This document shows, piece by piece, positions 62,292 to 64,000 of a stretch of 64,000 nucleotides of DNA. The notes beneath the pieces were generated by a model. The model was not told the origin of the DNA. It was given only the letters and a program-made list of their open reading frames with translations, and searched no databases. The position numbers and the translations under genes were made by a program. The stretch's first letter is position 1. Each line of letters starts with the position of its first letter. Origin of the DNA: Tenacibaculum sp. L6 (GTDB lineage: Bacteria; Bacteroidota; Bacteroidia; Flavobacteriales; Flavobacteriaceae); contig NZ_JAPEHZ010000006.1 in NCBI RefSeq assembly GCF_028823685.1, positions 1 through 64,000 of the forward strand. The letters run 5' to 3'.

Positions 62292-63188
62292 ATGAAAAAT
62301 TGTTTCTTAAATAATATTCAATGGAAGAAGATTGTCTACTTCACTTTCATGTTATTTTTATTTAAGTTTTGTTTTTTACATGGTTATGGTTTTAAAACAA
62401 CACTTTCTTTTTTTGATTTAGGGCTTTTATCAATAGCAAGTGTTTTTTTATTAGCCTCTGGATATTTAAAAAGTTTTGCTTACAGAAATCAACATAAAAA
62501 AATAAAAATTGATTTAGAAAAGACAAAAAAATGTTCTTTTTGGTTTGCTATAATCGGTGTTTTAGTTGGAGTTCTTCTATCATTTAAAATACAAAAACCA
62601 TGGTACGGAATCTTATTTGTTGTTTGTCCAATCATTTCACATTTTTATATAAAAAACAACATTAAAAAGACCTTTATTAGTAATATAGTTACTGCTTTTC
62701 TTAAACCTTTTGCTTTGTTAACTTTATTGTGGTTTGACCTCCCTGTCGATTTAACTCAAGAACAATGGACTTTATTTTTTAATCTTCAACTAATTACAAT
62801 AGCTTACATAATAATGTCTTTCTTAAGTAATATTGTTTTTGAAATGATTATTGATTTAATTAATGTAAATGAAGATAATCTTAACAAACAAAACACGCTC
62901 CCTATTTTGTTAGGTAGAAAAAGAGCTAAAAATGTGATTTTATTCCTTACTATTATTGGTTTACTTTTTATTTTTTCTATCGCAGTAGTTTTCTCTAAAA
63001 ACCAATTTATCTTTACAACTTTAATGCTATTAGGAGTTCTTCCTTATTTATATTTCATTTACTACTTAATGAAAGCTTCTGAAACAAAACATTACAAGTA
63101 CCTTATTAAAATTAGTTACTTTAATTTTATACTGGCGCTTATAAGCATTCCTACAATAGCTTATTATTTAAAATATGTTATCAACTAA
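62292..63188 (+). CDS. UbiA-like membrane protein lacking the first Asp-rich motif
   Basis: 298 residues with about nine hydrophobic helices. The second half holds IIDLINVNEDNLNKQNTLPILLG, matching the second UbiA motif (typically IKDIEDIEGDKKYGCKTLPIVLG). The first motif, normally NDIYDVDTDKINKP, is replaced by LKSFAYRNQHKKIKID, so the magnesium-diphosphate site is not intact. The family (geranylgeranylglycerol-phosphate synthase-like in flavobacteria) attaches prenyl groups; this one may be inactive or changed in substrate. It overlaps maf by 14 bp. Confidence 0.75.
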   Translation: MKNCFLNNIQWKKIVYFTFMLFLFKFCFLHGYGFKTTLSFFDLGLLSIASVFLLASGYLKSFAYRNQHKKIKIDLEKTKKCSFWFAIIGVLVGVLLSFKIQKPWYGILFVVCPIISHFYIKNNIKKTFISNIVTAFLKPFALLTLLWFDLPVDLTQEQWTLFFNLQLITIAYIIMSFLSNIVFEMIIDLINVNEDNLNKQNTLPILLGRKRAKNVILFLTIIGLLFIFSIAVVFSKNQFIFTTLMLLGVLPYLYFIYYLMKASETKHYKYLIKISYFNFILALISIPTIAYYLKYVIN

Positions 63189-63756
63189 ATTATCAAAGTA
63201 CAATGTAATTTTAGCTTCTAACTCACCTAGAAGACAAGAATTAATCAAAAGCTTAGACATTCCTTTTTCAATAAAAACTAAGGAAGTAAAAGAAATATAT
63301 CCTATAGAACTACAACACAGCCAAATAACAGATTACTTAGCTGCTTTAAAAGCATCTCCTTTTACAACTGATTTAAAAGAGAATGACCTGTTAATTACTT
63401 CAGATACTATTGTTTGGTTAAATAACAAAGCCTTAGGTAAACCTAAAGATTATAACGAAGCGTTTAGCATGTTAAAAGAGTTATCTAATACGACTCATGA
63501 AGTAATTACTTCAATATGTCTTACAAGTAAGAATTTTCAAAAAACAATCAATGACATTACTATTGTTACATTTAAAGAATTACTTGATGAAGAAATTGAT
63601 TACTATATAACTAACTACAAACCCTTTGACAAAGCTGGCGCTTATGGAATTCAAGAATGGATTGGTAAAATAGGAATTACAAAGATGGAAGGAAGCTATT
63701 TTAACGTTATGGGATTTCCAGTTCATAAACTTTACAAAGAATTATCAAAATTATAA
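63175..63756 (+). CDS. Maf-type nucleotide pyrophosphatase
   Basis: 193 residues. The Maf signature NVILASNSPRRQELIKSL is at residues 10-27, followed by KEVKEIYP and SDTIVWLNNKALGKPKD, with DKAGAYGIQEWIGK near the end. Maf proteins hydrolyse dTTP, UTP or modified nucleotides; subfamily (YhdE or YceF) not resolved. It starts inside the stop region of the UbiA-like gene and ends shortly before the transketolase gene. Confidence 0.95.
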   Translation: MLSTKLSKYNVILASNSPRRQELIKSLDIPFSIKTKEVKEIYPIELQHSQITDYLAALKASPFTTDLKENDLLITSDTIVWLNNKALGKPKDYNEAFSMLKELSNTTHEVITSICLTSKNFQKTINDITIVTFKELLDEEIDYYITNYKPFDKAGAYGIQEWIGKIGITKMEGSYFNVMGFPVHKLYKELSKL

Positions 63757-63777
63757 GGCTAGCTTTTTATAAAAGAT

Positions 63778-63785
63778 TATTTTTG
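63778..63785 (+). promoter_or_regulatory. -7 promoter element of the transketolase subunit gene
   Basis: TATTTTTG matches TAnnTTTG, 25 bp before the ATG at 63811. Confidence 0.5.
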
Positions 63786-63810
63786 ACACGTATTTACACA
63801 ACACAAACTG

Positions 63811-64000
63811 ATGAAAAAATATACTTATACTGAAAAAAAAGATACCCGCTCTGGGTTTGGTGATGGTTTAACCGAATTAGGAAAAACAAATCCTAATGTT
63901 GTTGCCCTTTGTGCTGATTTAACTGGCTCTTTAAAAATGAATGAGTTTGCTAAAAATCACCCAGAACGTTTCTTTCAAGTTGGAATTGCTGAAGCAAACA
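63811..64000 (+). CDS. transketolase, C-terminal subunit (partial, runs off the window)
   Basis: The 63 codons visible start [20 protein letters not shown] and continue with [20 protein letters not shown] and FQVGIAEAN, the start of the pyrimidine-binding domain of a split transketolase. The Glu of GIAEAN is the residue that activates thiamine diphosphate. The N-terminal subunit gene is not seen in the window. The other end lies beyond 64000. Confidence 0.9.
   Translation, partial: MKKYTYTEKKDTRSGFGDGLTELGKTNPNVVALCADLTGSLKMNEFAKNHPERFFQVGIAEAN

Noticed and set aside
1-64000. tRNA, rRNA, tmRNA or CRISPR array
   Set aside because: No GGTTCGAATCC-type T-loop, no CCA-ended cloverleaf and no regularly spaced repeats were seen in any intergenic region. 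This is a reading by eye; tRNAscan-SE and Infernal would be decisive.

Overview
This window is a chromosomal stretch of an AT-rich bacterium of the phylum Bacteroidota, most likely a marine member of the Flavobacteriaceae (a Tenacibaculum- or Polaribacter-like organism is my guess; this is inference, not a database match). The evidence is the gene content (split transketolase, YtxJ bacillithiol-type thioredoxin, UbiA-like protein next to Maf, DUF4251 and DUF6503 lipoproteins), many promoters of the Bacteroidota type (TAnnTTTG at -7, sometimes with TTTG at -33), weak Shine-Dalgarno sequences and frequent TTG/GTG starts. No rRNA, tRNA, CRISPR array, intact insertion sequence or prophage was seen. 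Almost all genes are housekeeping or conserved core genes.

Layout. 1-10.4 kb: a DMT exporter, then a long minus-strand run (DUF1853, OmpH/Skp, MiaA, a K+ channel with a C-terminal zinc ribbon, an exonuclease/GIY-YIG protein, YggS, a frameshifted DUF1015 gene, SerA, SerC, a LuxC-like acyl-CoA reductase). 10.4-24.7 kb: ferredoxin, YchF, DUF2461, MATE exporter, thioesterase, DEAD-box helicase, TRIC-type channel, MaoC hydratase, an RNA m5C methyltransferase, RecG, NhaA, then a two-gene envelope unit (a 505-residue protein with three glycine-rich modules plus a coiled-coil/TM/SPOR-like protein). 24.7-31.5 kb is the least ordinary part: FdhD, a THUMP-like methyltransferase, an outer-membrane barrel, an ATP-grasp protein, a three-gene unit with two Roadblock/LC7-like proteins and no GTPase, and a PAS gene that has lost its 5' half beside the 3' remnant of an opposing gene. 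31.5-46.6 kb: PrmC, GNAT, an overlapping RibD-HAD-DMT-YigZ operon, a FadL-like porin, ribosomal protein S1, GlmM, a class V aminotransferase, an M14 peptidase, an Lrp regulator, a pseudouridine synthase and an MFS exporter. 46.6-47.3 kb is a gene-poor gap holding a terminator that fits only a minus-strand transcript, a 70-bp inverted repeat and a stomatin/slipin C-terminal scrap. 47.3-49.8 kb is a Crp/Fnr-pseudo-receiver-pirin-acetyltransferase unit with a dyad operator candidate. 49.8-64 kb: DUF4251, acyltransferase, RmuC, GlyA, fumarylacetoacetase, a helicase, YtxJ, ClpB, DUF6503, OmpW, SmpB, a UbiA-like protein without its first Asp motif, Maf and the start of a transketolase subunit.

Functional links that can be read: serine supply (SerC, SerA, and GlyA elsewhere), translation quality and tRNA/rRNA modification (MiaA, RsmB-like, PrmC, TruC-like, S1, YchF, SmpB), DNA repair (RecG, RmuC) and envelope proteins. 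The most unusual candidates are the Roadblock pair with its neighbouring deletion scar, the 46.7-kb structured element, and three genes whose -7 promoter box ends exactly 4 bp before the ATG, which suggests leaderless mRNAs.
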